Positions 54,101 to 62,624 of a stretch of 64,000 nt of DNA are shown here, piece after piece; within the stretch, counting starts at the first letter, position 1, and every line of letters starts with the position of its first letter. The stretch comes from Duganella sp. SG902. Its GTDB lineage: Bacteria > Pseudomonadota > Gammaproteobacteria > Burkholderiales > Burkholderiaceae_D. Both the position numbers and the translations under genes were made by a program. Location: assembly GCF_013376005.1 (NCBI RefSeq), contig NZ_JABMJK010000006.1, positions 352,117 through 416,116 of the forward strand. Direction: 5' to 3'. A model generated the notes under the pieces. That model was given only the letters and a program-made list of their open reading frames with translations, was not told the DNA's origin and ran no database searches.

Positions 54101-57100
54101 CATCGGCCGCCGTGCCGGTGGTCAGGTTGACCACCACGCCTGCCTTGGCGTGCTGGTAGTCGACCCGGTCGGTGCCGCCCTTGCCGTCGATGCTGTCGTT
54201 GCCCTCGCGGCCTTCGAACGATTCGAACTCGCCCTCGTCGCTGCCCAGCAGGGTGTCGTTGAAGCTGGAACCGCGCACGCCTTCGATGTTGTGCAGCTCG
54301 TCGGTGCCGCCCAGTCCGTCCTGCGCCGTGCCGGCGCCCAGGTCGACCGTCACCGCCGCCGTGCTGCTGGTGTAGTCGACGCGGTCATAGCCCTGGCCGC
54401 CATCGATGTAATCGTTGCCGCCGTTGCCGATGAAGGCTTCCACTTTGCCGTCGTGCAGGTCGACGCCGTTGTCCGGATTGCCGCCGATCAGTTCGTCGTC
54501 AAAGGCCGAGCCACGCACGCCTTCGATATGCAGCAGCGTGTCGGTACCGCCATAGCCATCGCTGGCGGTGCCGTTGGCCAGGTCGACGCTGACGCCGCTG
54601 GTGGCGCCGTCGTAACGCACGAAGTCAAAGCCGTCGCGGCCATCGATGGTGTCGTCGCCGGCCATGCCCTCGAACTGCTCGGTCAGGGTGCTGTCCGAAC
54701 CCAGCAGCTCGTCGCCAAAGGCCGAACCGCGCACCTGGGTGATGTTGAGCAGGGTGTCGGTGCCAACGCCATCGCCGCTGGCCGTGCCCTGCTCCAGGTC
54801 CACCACCACGCCGCCGGTGGCGCGCACATAGGTGACGCGGTTGTTGTTTTCCTGGTTGAGGGTATCGGTGACGGCGCCGCCGTCAATGGTATCGTCGCCT
54901 TCGCGGCCCTCGAACTGTTCGAACACCAGCGCGCTGCTGCCGACGATGGCGTCGTTGTGAAGCGAACCGACCACGATGTTGATGTTGCTCAGCTTGTCGG
55001 TGCCGCCAAAACCGTCCTGCGCGGTGCCGGCGGCCAGGTTGACACTGACGCCGCTCGTGGCGCCATCGTAGCTGACCACGTTGGAGTCGCTGTAGCCGAT
55101 CTTGTCGGTGATGATGCCGCCTTCCAGCGTGTCGTTGCCGGCGCCGCCGTTGAGGGTGTCACTGCCCACGCCGCCATCGAGCGCATCGGCGCCGCCGCCG
55201 CCCAGCAGCGAGTCGCCGCCGATGCCGCCCTGCAGGTTGTCGTTGCCGAGGCCACCGCTGAGGGTGTCGTTGCCGGCGCCGCCCGCCAGGGTGTCCGCAC
55301 CATTGCCGCCCAGCATGGAGTTGTTCAGCTCATTGCCGGTGGCATTGGTTTGCGCCTCGCCGGCATAGGTCAGGTTTTCGACGTTGGCCGCCAGCACATA
55401 GGTCGCCAGGTTGGTGGCCACCACGTCGGTGCCGCCGCCGGCCAGTTCGGTGACCACGTCGCCGCTGTCGGTCACCACGAACAGGTCATTGCCGGTGCCG
55501 CCGACCATGGTGTCGTTGCCGGTGCCGCCCACCAGGGTGTCGTCGCCGGCGCCGCCGGTCAGGCCGTTGGCCGCCGCGTTGCCGTACAGCGCGTTGTTGC
55601 CATCATTGCCGACCAGGTTGACCGCGACCGTGGCGCCCGAGGTGACCACGCCGTTTTCCACGTTGGCCGCCAGCGTGTACGTGCCAGCGGCGGCAAAGCC
55701 CACCAGCGCGGCGTCAGTGCCGCCATCGACGCTCTCGTCGACCACATCATCCTTGTTGTCGATGTAGTAGGTGTCGTCGCCCTGCAAACCGCGCAGGGTG
55801 TCGGCACCGGCCAGGCCATCGAGGCTGTCATTGTTCTCGCTGCCGGTGATGAGGTCATTGCCCGGGCTGGCGGTATTGGCCGTCAGCTCGCCGATGGTCT
55901 TGGTCTGGTCGTTGAACATGATCTGTTCAACGTTGCGCACCAATACGCTCTCGCCGCTAATCTTGCTGGTGAAGCGGGTGTCGGTGCCGGTCACGCGGGT
56001 GATGGTGTAGGCAGCAAGATTGCCTTCCAGCGCCACGGTATCCTGGCCGGCGCCGCCATCCACCACGTCGGCGCCGCCGCTGGCGTACGCCAGATCATCG
56101 CCGTCGCCGCCCAGCAGCGAATCGTTGCCGAGCCCGCCGCCGAGGGTGTCGTTGCCGGCGCCGCCGCTCAGGGTGTCCGCGCCGTTGCCGCCATTGATGG
56201 CGTCATTGCCGCTGCCGCCGTTACCGGTGAAGTTGCCGGTGCCGGTGTAGGCCAGTTTCTCGACGTTGGCGGCCGTCAGCGTATAAGTGGCCAGCGTGGT
56301 CTGGATGGTGTCGCTGCCGCCGTCGGCGGCCTCGGTCACCACATCGCCGCTGGCATCCACCACATACACATCGTTGCCGTCGCCGCCGCTCATGCTGTCG
56401 TTGCCGGCGCCGCCGTTCAGGGTGTCGTTGCCGCCGTTGCCGATCAGGATGTTGGCGGCGCCGTTGCCGGTCAGCGCATTGGCCAGGTCGTTGCCGGTCA
56501 GGTTGATGGCCACGGTGCCGTTGGCGATCGCGTTCTCGACATTGCTGCCGACAGTGTAGGTGCCAGCCGCCGCCAGGGCCACTTGCACGGTATCGCTGCC
56601 TTCGCCACCGCCTTCCACGATCACGTCGCCGGCCGCGTCCACCAGGTAAGTGTCGTCGCCCTTGCCGCCTTGCAGCGTATCGGCGCCGGCGCCGCCATTC
56701 AGGGTGTCGTTGCCATCGCTGCCCACCAGCAGGTTGTTGAGCGCATTGCCGGTCAGTGCGACGCCGGTGGCGCCTTTCACGACGCCATTCTCGACGTTGG
56801 CCGCCAGCGTCAGGCCCACCGTGGTCAGCACGGTATCGGTGCCGGCGTTCAGCGCTTCGGTGATGGTGACGCCGGTGTTGTTGATGATGTAGGTATCGTC
56901 GCCGGCACCGCCATTCAGGGTGTCGTTGCCGCCACCGCCGTTGAGGGTGTCATTGCCATCCTTGCCCACCAGCGATTGCGCGGTGCCGTTGGCGCCACGG
57001 ATGATCCAGTAATTTTCGTCATCCGCCCCCGCGGTACCCTCGATGGCGTTGTTGACGGTCAGGTTGAAGGTGCCGCTGGCCACACTGACGACGCCGAACA

Positions 57101-60100
57101 TATTGGTCACGGTGGCGGTGAACGCATGGCTGCCGCTGAGCAGCGACGGTACATCGAGCGCCCAGCGGCCGTCGTCGTCAACCGCCACCGTGCCCAGCAC
57201 CGTGGTGCCGTCCTTGATCGTGACGGTCGCGCCCAGCGCGGCGGTGCCGCTGATGACCAGGTGGCTGTTGCTGACCGTGGCGCCCGTGCCCAGCGGCGCG
57301 TCCTTCAGATAATAGGCCGAGGCCGGGTAAGCCGGGTCCAGTACCGGCTGGGTGCCTCCCACCACGGTTTGCACCGTCAGGGTGGTGGCGGCCGGCTTGG
57401 CGCCGGTGGAATCGCCGGCGTAGAACAACGGCACGCCGTTAAAGTCGATGATCTGCTGGTAGATGCCGCCGCTGCCGGTCAGCTCGGCCGCGCCCTGCGT
57501 GCCCCAGCTGACCACGATCTGGCCGTCCTGGAACTCGGCCAGGGTCGGGAACATCTTGACGCCGGCCGTGGCCGAATTGCTGATCTTGAATTCCGCCCCC
57601 AGCGCGCTGTTGTCGCTGCCGCTGTAGCGGCGCCCCATGATGGCCGAGCTGCCGTCGGCGTTCTCCACATCCCACACCACCATGTAGCTGCCGTCGCTCA
57701 GGCCCAGCACCTGCGCCGCGTTCTGCTGCCCGGCGCTGGCGACCACGAAGGCCTCGCCCACCGGCTCGCCGGCGGCGTTGTAGTTGCGCGCCATGACCAC
57801 GTCCAGGCCGGCGCCGGCGCCGTCGGCGTCGTAGATCCAGGTCAGCACATGGCCGCCGTCGGCGGTGCGGGCGCTGTGCGAGACCGACAGCGTGGCGGCG
57901 TTGTCGGCGGTGGCGAACACCGCCTGCTCGTCGCCCACCTTGTTGCCGGCGCCGTCGAAGCGCTGTTCGATCAGGCCATAGTGGCCGTCCTGCGTGACGC
58001 CGTTCCAGGTGATCACCGCGGTGTTGTTGTTCTGGGCCGTGATGGTGGGGCCGGTCTGATTGTAGACGCTGGTGCTGCCGACCTGGATTTCCGGGCCGTA
58101 CGGCTGGCCGTTGGCCGCGAACAGGCGCGCGTAGACCGCCCAGTGGCCATCCTCGCCGGCCTGGGCCGACTGCCAGGCGACGGCGAAGCCGCCGAAGTCC
58201 AGCCCCGCCACGCTCGGCAGGCGCTGCGCCACGTCGGCGGTGGTGCTGACCGTGACCGCTCCGCCCACCAGGTTGCCGCCATTATCGAGCAGCTGCACCT
58301 TGATATCCCAGCCCGGGTCGCCGACGCCGGCGCCGACCGACGGATTGCTGTGGTAAGCCACCGCATAGCCACCAAACTGCAGCGCGGTCACCACCGGCGC
58401 GCGCTGATCGCCGCCGGTGTTGCCGGCGTTGATCAGGATATCGTTGCCCCACGGGTTGCCGTCCTCGTCGAACACGCGCGCGTACAGGCCGTCGCCGCTG
58501 CCGTCGGTGGCGCGGAACACCTGGATGAAGCCGCCGTCGCGATACCAGTGCGCCGCCGTGCTCTGATAGACCTGGTAACCGCCGGCGCTGCTGCTGACCA
58601 CGTGGTCGACCGCCTTCAGGTCGACGCTGCCGTCGGCGAACTTCAGGGTGCGCACGCCGTACAGGGTGTCGGTGCCGTCCAGCGTGGCGCCGCTGGTGCG
58701 CTTGTCCTGCACCGTGACGCTGAAGTCGGCGTTGGTGGTGATGATGTAATCGGTCTTGTTGCCGCGATAGACCGCCGTGTCGGCGCCGCCGACGCCGTAC
58801 AGCGTGTCGTTGCCGCCCAGGCCGGTCAGGGTGTCGTTGCCGAGGAAACCGCCCAGCACGTCGGCCTTGCCGCTGCCGGTCAGGCTGTCGTTGCCGCTGC
58901 CGCCGCCCAGCGCTTCCACGTTGGTGAAGCTGACCGTGCCGTCGGCGCTGGCGCCGGTGCCGGTGCCCAGGCTGCCGGTGAAGGCGGCGGCGCCGTCGTA
59001 GATGAAGGCGTCGAAACCGGCGCCGCCATCGAACACATCGTTGCCGCCATGGCTGTGGAAGTCTTCGTCGACGCCGCTGCCGACCACGGTGTCGGCAAAG
59101 ACCGTGCCCTCCACCCGCTCGATGCCGCTGATGACGCCGCCCTCGCCAAAGCCGTTGTCGACGATGACCTGGGTGGCCAGGTTGAGGTTGACGCCGTGGG
59201 TGGCGCCCGGCGTGCTGGCGAACAGGCGGTCCTCGTCGCCGGCGCCGCCGACGATGGTGTCCTGGCCGGGCGAGAGGTTGAAGTAGTCGTTGCCGGCGCC
59301 GCCATCCATCAGGTCGTTGCCGGCGTCGTTGAGGCCGCCGGCGAAGTAGTCCTCGCCATCGCCGCCCAGCTCGGAGTCGTTGCCGTCGCCACCGAGGAGG
59401 TTGTCGTTGCCGGCGTTGCCCCACAGCGTATCGTTGCCGGCGTCGCCGGCGATGAAGTCGCTGCCGGCGCCGCCCTTGAGCACATTGTCCAGCGCGTTGC
59501 CGAACATGCCGTTGCTGGCGGTGGTGGTGTTGGTCATGTTCTCCACGTTGTCCGGCAGCGTCACGCCGTAGTCGGACAACAGGGTGTCGATGCCGCCGTC
59601 GGCGTCCTCGTTGATGACCACGCCGTACTTCCAGATGTAGGTGTCGTTGCCGGCGCCGCCGTTCAGGGTGTCGGCCCCGCCGCCGCCGTCCATGGTATCG
59701 TTGCCGTCGCCGCCGTTGAGGGTCTGGGCCCCGCTGCTGGCGCCGTTGTTGTACCAGTACTGGGCATTGTCGTTGCCGCTGGTGCCGTCGATGGTGGCCA
59801 CGCTCTGGATGGTCAGGTCGAAGCCGGCGCTGGGGGCGCTGGTGTGGCCAAAGACATCGCTGACCACGGCCGTCAGGTGGTACACGCCGTCGTCCAGCTG
59901 CTTGATGTCGGCCGACCAGTTGCCGCTGTCGTCGGTGCTGACCGTGGTCAGGGCGGTGTCGCCGGCATAGATGGTGATCCGGCTGCCATATGCGGCCGTG
60001 CCATTCAGCGCCAGATGCTGGCCACTGACGGTGTCGCCGCTGTTGAGGGCGGCCCCCAGCACATACTCGCCCAGGGAATTAACCTGCGGCATGGCGCCGC

Positions 60101-62168
60101 CGGTCACGGTCTGCACCGTGAAGGTGGTGGCGGCCGGCGTGGCGCCGGTGTCGAACACGCCGAACTCGCGTTCGCCATTGCCGTTGATCAGCTGCTGGAA
60201 CACACCGCCGCTGCCGCTGGTGGACGGCGTCACCAGCGAACTCCAGTTGACCATGATGTCGCCGCCGCCAGCCGCGCTCAGCGTTGGATAGCTGGCGTTG
60301 ATGCTGGTGACGTCGTCGCTCACGCGGAACATTGCGCCGCTGGCCTGGCCTGTGGCCGCGTTGAAGTTGCGGCCGACGATCTCGCTGCCGCCGTTGCCAT
60401 GCGTGACGTCCCACACCAGCATGACGTCGCCGTTGTAGGTCTCGATCACGTCGCTGCCGCGGTAGCGTTCGCCGGCGGCGGCGGTGAACGCGTTGCCGCG
60501 CGCGCTGCCGTCCAGGTTGAACACCTGCGCCATCACGGCGCCGCTGCCGTTAGCCAGGGTCATGGTCCAGGTCAGCACGTAGCCATTGCTGATCTGCGCC
60601 TCGTGGGTGAAGTTGATGACCGCGCCGGCCGGGGCGGTGTACACGATCTGCTCGGCGCCGACCTTGTTGCCAGCGGCGTCCAGCAACTGCTGGGCAAAGC
60701 CGTTGGCGCCGCTCGACAAGGTGCCCTGCCACACCACCACCATGCCGCCATCGTCGCCGACGTGGCGCACCAGCGGCAACTGCTGGTTGCCGTTGACGGT
60801 GCTGTTGATGTGCAGTTCGTCGCCGCTCTTGGCGCCGGACGCGTCGAACTTCTGGGCGTAGATGCCGGTGCTGGTGCCGCCGCTCTCATGGCGCGACTGC
60901 CACACCACCAGATAGCCGCCATCGGCGGTATCGATCACCGACGGGAAGCGCTGCATGAAGTCGGTGGTGGTGTTGACGTCCACTTCAGCGCCAACCTTGT
61001 TGCCGTCCGCATCAAAGCGCTGCAGCTTGATTTCCTGCAGGGCCTGATTGGTGTACGGGTAGTTTTCCGGCGTGGTATCCCAGATCACCACGAAGCCGCC
61101 GTCGGCCAGTGCCGCCACGCCGGGCACGCGCTGGTCGCCGGTGGTGGTGGTGTTGACCGCGATATCGCCGCTGCGCGGCTGGCCGTCCTCGTCGAACAGG
61201 CGCACATAAATGCCGTCGCCGCTGGCGTCGTTGGCGCGGAACACCGTCACGTAGCCATTCGCGCCGGCGCCGCCGGTGCCCCTCAGCATGACCGAGGCCT
61301 GGGACAGCTGCGCGCCGGCGGTGTCGTCGTTGACCACCTGCGCCTGGGCCACCGCCGCCAGGGTGATGTCGGCAAACTGCAGGTACTTCACGCCGCGCAC
61401 GGTGTCGATGCCGTCCGGCGCCCCGCCGCGGTTATCCTGCACGGTGACATCGCCGTTGGCCAGCGTGGTGATGGTGTAATCGCCGCGGTTGCCGCTGAAG
61501 ATGGCGCGGTCATTGCCGGCGCCGCCGATCAGGGTGTCGTTGCCGCCGGCGCCGAGCAGTTGGTCGTCGCCGTCCAGGCCCGAAAGAATGTTGGCGCCGC
61601 TGTCGCCCATCAGCATATCGTTGAACCGGCCGCCCTCGACGTTCTCGAAATTGCTCAGCACGTCATTGCCATCGGCGCCATTGCTGGTGCCGGCGGCGAG
61701 ATCGACCTGCACGCCGCCGACGGCGAAGTAATAACTCGTGGTGTCGCTGCCGCCGGCGCCGCCATCCAGCGTGTCGTTGCCAGCGTTGCCCTGGAAGATC
61801 TCATCGGTATCGGCGCGGCCGGTGATGATGTCGCTGAAGCCGGCGCTGCCAGTGACCCACTCGATGCTGGTCAGGTGATCGATGGCGTTGCTGCCGTTGC
61901 CATCGTCGGCCGTCCCGGCCTCCAGATCGACTTTCAGCTGGCCGGCGGTGCTGAAATAGGAAACACGGTCCAGTCCTGCCCCGCCGTCCACGGTATCCGA
62001 GCCGCCGCCGCGGACGTTGATGTAATCGTTGCCGTCACCAGCGTTGACGACGTCGTCGCCAGCCTGCCCCGTCAGAATATCGTTGCCGTCGAGGCCGTTG
62101 AGCGTGTCGCCGCCGCCGGTGGTTTTGAGCGAGTCCGGGCCGTTAGTGCCGTTGATTACAGTTCCCAT
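48195..62168 (-). CDS. Giant RTX calcium-binding repeat protein, 4657 residues
   Basis: Start ATG at 62168 behind GGGAAAGAAATC. There is no Sec signal; residue 7 already begins RTX glycine/aspartate repeats (GGxGxDxLx), and I see no cysteine. Layout: RTX head (1-270); beta-propeller-like sheet repeats with GGFVVIWD, GGYLVVWQS (about 280-680); an Ig-like domain (about 700-790); RTX; a second propeller-like block (about 1190-1580) and Ig-like domain (about 1640-1710). Then RTX, five 65-70-residue beads (about 2360-2710), and a tandem series of about 290-residue modules to the end. The C terminus (ELTQIAVLTGNAATALTDFQ in outline, ending FVA) looks like a type I secretion signal. Such proteins are exported by ABC/MFP/TolC systems, fold on binding calcium outside, and act as adhesins or surface layers; no enzyme domain is visible. 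No secretion genes lie in the window. No TTA, CTA or TCA codon occurs. Confidence 0.9.
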   Translation of the reverse strand: MGTVINGTNGPDSLKTTGGGDTLNGLDGNDILTGQAGDDVVNAGDGNDYINVRGGGSDTVDGGAGLDRVSYFSTAGQLKVDLEAGTADDGNGSNAIDHLTSIEWVTGSAGFSDIITGRADTDEIFQGNAGNDTLDGGAGGSDTTSYYFAVGGVQVDLAAGTSNGADGNDVLSNFENVEGGRFNDMLMGDSGANILSGLDGDDQLLGAGGNDTLIGGAGNDRAIFSGNRGDYTITTLANGDVTVQDNRGGAPDGIDTVRGVKYLQFADITLAAVAQAQVVNDDTAGAQLSQASVMLRGTGGAGANGYVTVFRANDASGDGIYVRLFDEDGQPRSGDIAVNTTTTGDQRVPGVAALADGGFVVIWDTTPENYPYTNQALQEIKLQRFDADGNKVGAEVDVNTTTDFMQRFPSVIDTADGGYLVVWQSRHESGGTSTGIYAQKFDASGAKSGDELHINSTVNGNQQLPLVRHVGDDGGMVVVWQGTLSSGANGFAQQLLDAAGNKVGAEQIVYTAPAGAVINFTHEAQISNGYVLTWTMTLANGSGAVMAQVFNLDGSARGNAFTAAAGERYRGSDVIETYNGDVMLVWDVTHGNGGSEIVGRNFNAATGQASGAMFRVSDDVTSINASYPTLSAAGGGDIMVNWSSLVTPSTSGSGGVFQQLINGNGEREFGVFDTGATPAATTFTVQTVTGGAMPQVNSLGEYVLGAALNSGDTVSGQHLALNGTAAYGSRITIYAGDTALTTVSTDDSGNWSADIKQLDDGVYHLTAVVSDVFGHTSAPSAGFDLTIQSVATIDGTSGNDNAQYWYNNGASSGAQTLNGGDGNDTMDGGGGADTLNGGAGNDTYIWKYGVVINEDADGGIDTLLSDYGVTLPDNVENMTNTTTASNGMFGNALDNVLKGGAGSDFIAGDAGNDTLWGNAGNDNLLGGDGNDSELGGDGEDYFAGGLNDAGNDLMDGGAGNDYFNLSPGQDTIVGGAGDEDRLFASTPGATHGVNLNLATQVIVDNGFGEGGVISGIERVEGTVFADTVVGSGVDEDFHSHGGNDVFDGGAGFDAFIYDGAAAFTGSLGTGTGASADGTVSFTNVEALGGGSGNDSLTGSGKADVLGGFLGNDTLTGLGGNDTLYGVGGADTAVYRGNKTDYIITTNADFSVTVQDKRTSGATLDGTDTLYGVRTLKFADGSVDLKAVDHVVSSSAGGYQVYQSTAAHWYRDGGFIQVFRATDGSGDGLYARVFDEDGNPWGNDILINAGNTGGDQRAPVVTALQFGGYAVAYHSNPSVGAGVGDPGWDIKVQLLDNGGNLVGGAVTVSTTADVAQRLPSVAGLDFGGFAVAWQSAQAGEDGHWAVYARLFAANGQPYGPEIQVGSTSVYNQTGPTITAQNNNTAVITWNGVTQDGHYGLIEQRFDGAGNKVGDEQAVFATADNAATLSVSHSARTADGGHVLTWIYDADGAGAGLDVVMARNYNAAGEPVGEAFVVASAGQQNAAQVLGLSDGSYMVVWDVENADGSSAIMGRRYSGSDNSALGAEFKISNSATAGVKMFPTLAEFQDGQIVVSWGTQGAAELTGSGGIYQQIIDFNGVPLFYAGDSTGAKPAATTLTVQTVVGGTQPVLDPAYPASAYYLKDAPLGTGATVSNSHLVISGTAALGATVTIKDGTTVLGTVAVDDDGRWALDVPSLLSGSHAFTATVTNMFGVVSVASGTFNLTVNNAIEGTAGADDENYWIIRGANGTAQSLVGKDGNDTLNGGGGNDTLNGGAGDDTYIINNTGVTITEALNAGTDTVLTTVGLTLAANVENGVVKGATGVALTGNALNNLLVGSDGNDTLNGGAGADTLQGGKGDDTYLVDAAGDVIVEGGGEGSDTVQVALAAAGTYTVGSNVENAIANGTVAINLTGNDLANALTGNGAANILIGNGGNDTLNGGAGNDSMSGGDGNDVYVVDASGDVVTEAADGGSDTIQTTLATYTLTAANVEKLAYTGTGNFTGNGGSGNDAINGGNGADTLSGGAGNDTLGGGLGNDSLLGGDGDDLAYASGGADVVDGGAGQDTVALEGNLAAYTITRVTGTDTRFTSKISGESVLVRNVEQIMFNDQTKTIGELTANTASPGNDLITGSENNDSLDGLAGADTLRGLQGDDTYYIDNKDDVVDESVDGGTDAALVGFAAAGTYTLAANVENGVVTSGATVAVNLVGNDGNNALYGNAAANGLTGGAGDDTLVGGTGNDTMVGGTGNDLFVVTDSGDVVTELAGGGTDVVATNLATYVLAANVENLTYAGEAQTNATGNELNNSMLGGNGADTLAGGAGNDTLSGGLGNDNLQGGIGGDSLLGGGGADALDGGVGSDTLNGGAGNDTLEGGIITDKIGYSDSNVVSYDGATSGVSVNLAAGTAQDGFGGTDKLSNINIVVGSLHNDAIVGSSALVFEQFEGREGDDTIDGGAVTDTLNQENNNRVTYVRATGGVVVDLEQGTASGDGVGTDTLLNITQVRGSAFGDELLGSDSTLTEQFEGMAGDDTIDGRDGFDFVRYDGATSGVSVDLANGTASDGYGGTDTLLHIEGVRGSAFDDELIGGNPDNGVDLHDGKVEAFIGNGGNDYIDGGQGYDRVDYTSSTAAVTVDLGAGTAQDGLGGTDELHNIEGVRGSSFNDTLLGSDEGEFESFEGREGNDSIDGKGGTDRVDYQHAKAGVVVNLTTGTAADGYGGTDKLLNIEDVRGSTFNDGITGNADDNHLQGLSGNDTLAGGAGFDRLDAGTGVDVVDGGADEDVLVLQGDYNSYTITRPNATDVVLVNTLTGENITARNIEVFEFRDAPRSYEETIANTVSNFGDLLTASPGADRLDGKGGADTMVGQEGDDTYVVDVAGDLIVEQADGGNDTVEVAFAAAGTYTLGAEVENATVTAAGTIAANVVGNELDNTLLGNAAANKLTGMDGNDTLDGGAGADSMIGGNGDDQYVVDAATDVVTELAEGGDDLVISRLATYVLAANVENLGYEGSAGFNGSGNALGNAVSGGTGNDTLSGLAGDDTLFGLDGNDSLLGGDGNDQIDAGLGVNVVDGGAGLDTVSVSGAFDDYTRTRISATETRLVHGITGETVTIRNVETVVFDGDSRTLAEVNFNLPSVGDDVLQGTAGSDSLNGGLGKDTMNGLDGDDTYVVDVAGDVINEDADGGADTVEVAFTAAGSYTLGAEVETGKVTAGATIAVSLVGNAANNLLIGNAAANTLTGNAGNDSLDGGAGNDSLLGGEGNDTLDGGAGTDTLVGGEGSDRYYVDAATDVITELDSGGYDRVYAKSSSYVLSAFVEQLTFQGTGNFSGTGNALDNDLYGGDGNDTLSGGAGGDALFGGAGNDSLLGGDGDDELNVGTGTNDVVDGGLGDDTVSVEGDFDDFVRTRISATETKLVNASSGVTVTVRNVEVVRFGGYEHSIDEVNFNLPSVANDVLQGGDGADSIDGGLGSDTMSGGLGDDTYVVDVATDVVTELADQGTDLVQVAFKAAGTYVLSANVENAKVTSAVAANVTGNALDNVLTGNALANTLNGGDGNDSLVGGAGIDTLIGGAGNDTFVVDVAGDVVTEAVGGGTDLVQTALATYTLGANVEQLTYTGSGNFTGNGNALDNLIMGGIGNDTLTGGAGNDTLGGANFNPGNDSLSGGDGNDQLFVGIGSNDFADGGNGEDTLIASGSFSDFVRTRVSATDTKLVNSITGESFIIRNVEWVQFDEATKSLAQINDNLVSVGNDSLTGGSGADSLDGLAGADTLVGLEGDDIYVVDVAGDVIVEAADQGTDLVKVAFAAAGTYTLGANVENATVTGTAAINLSGNAQNNILTGNAVGNKLSGGAGNDSLIGGAGTDTMDGGEGNDVYVVDVAGDVVTEAAGAGTDRVETTAATLTLAANVENLTYTGGAAFSGTGNALANEIQGATGNDTLNGGIGNDTLSGGAGNDSLLGGDGDDSLSAGTGSADVIDGGAGSDTVNVAGNFLAYTRTRVSATDTKLVNNVTGEAITIRNVETVHFNDGDKSLAAVNDNLASGGNDNLTGTDGNDVMNGGAGADTMAGGLGDDTYVVEVAGDVVTELADEGGDTVNVAFTAAGTYTLGDNVENATVTGTVAINLAGNALDNILTGNAVGNKLSGGAGNDKLIGGAGVDTLDGGEGNDVYVVDVAGDVVSEAGGAGTDRVETTAASLTLAANVENLTYTGGAAFSGTGNALANEIQGATGNDTLNGGIGNDTLSGGAGNDSLLGGDGDDSLSAGTGGADVIDGGAGSDTVNVLGNFLAYTRTRVSATDTRLVNIATGESVTFRNVETVHFNDGDKSLAAVQDNVASPGNDTLTGTTGNDTLNGGAGVDSLAGGLGDDVYVVDVAADVVSELADEGTDTVNVAFTAAGSYTLAANVENGTVTGTVAIGIVGNELDNVLTGNAVANTLTGGLGNDTLVGGAGNDTMIGGAGDDLYVVDVATDVVTEGAGAGTDRVQTALAAYTLGANVENLAYTGVAAFTGTGNALANELRGGAGADKLLGGAGGDTLIGGAGNDTLTGGTDSDTFVLSGATGTDTIADLVSGADKISVSQAVLAIGDGDNLMEDGVVRAASGGFSADAELVIFTPNTGGTNAISAAALIGSATGNYTLGQQALFVVDNGSDSYVYLFRSSGTDAVVSGAELTQIAVLTGNAATALTDFQFVA
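49265..53740 (-). repeat. Tandem ~880-bp coding modules in the RTX gene
   Basis: Module boundaries recur at phrases such as LAxVNDNLxSxGND, at about 53730, 52850, 51900, 51020, 50144 and 49265. Each unit runs: DDTYVVDVAGDVVxE block, AAGTYTLGANVENATVTG strand pair, RTX, ANVENLTYTG strand pair, RTX, then TRTRVSATDTKLVN and IRNVE. One unit near 52.4 kb carries an extra RTX insertion. The last two (about 49417-50290 and 50296-51170) have a period of exactly 879 bp and are nearly identical over roughly 500 bp. Confidence 0.8.
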
Positions 62169-62456
62169 GATTTCTTTCCCTGAATATTGGTTTTCGCGCC
62201 CGATCTACTGTCTGGCAACGTTTCCGCCGCCATCTTCGGGCTGGTCGGAAAGGAACCAAATTAGCATTTATGTAGCTGTTTTACCAAGAAAAAAGTTGAA
62301 TCTGGGAACAGAAAATGTGCCAAGGAAAAGGAAAACAACAGAACAGAAAATCAAGCTTGCCAGATCGTTTACAAACGTCCGGCCTGGGCGGCCACTTGCA
62401 AAAACAGGCAGCATCACCATTTGCCGTTTCAACAACAACCAAACGGGGGGAAACAC

Positions 62457-62624
62457 ATGCTGATACCAGAACGTCCGCGCTCGGTCTACGACCACCGCCC
62501 GGTCGCGGTGCAGGTCGTCAAACAGGAGAAATCCGGCGCGGTCGACAAGCACGTGCTGGTGATCGACAAGCCGGTGCAAGCCGGTAAAATGGCGCCTTTA
62601 CCCCCGTCCAAGAAGACACCATGA
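62457..62624 (+). CDS. 55-residue protein coupled to the UPF0149 gene
   Basis: Start ATG at 62457 behind GGGGGGAAACAC. Its TGA overlaps the ATG of the next gene (62621-62624), an arrangement that supports genuine translation. The sequence is basic at both ends with a beta-like centre ([30 protein letters not shown]) and a proline/lysine tail. No known domain. Divergent from the giant RTX gene, with an AT-rich 288-bp region between them that should contain both promoters. Confidence 0.65.
   Translation: MLIPERPRSVYDHRPVAVQVVKQEKSGAVDKHVLVIDKPVQAGKMAPLPPSKKTP

Noticed and set aside
48600..62000. Regular short repeats resembling a CRISPR array
   Set aside because: They are coding RTX nonapeptide repeats of varying sequence, without unique spacers between identical repeats.
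48195..62168. LapA-type adhesin controlled by LapD/LapG and c-di-GMP
   Set aside because: The N terminus starts directly with RTX repeats. I see no retention module or LapG cleavage motif there, and no lap genes nearby, although c-di-GMP proteins are in the window.
48144..62183. A 4679-codon open frame on the plus strand
   Set aside because: It is the exact antisense register of the RTX gene, open only because that gene lacks TTA, CTA and TCA. Its translation is low-complexity Val/Ala/Gly/His repeats with no start signal.
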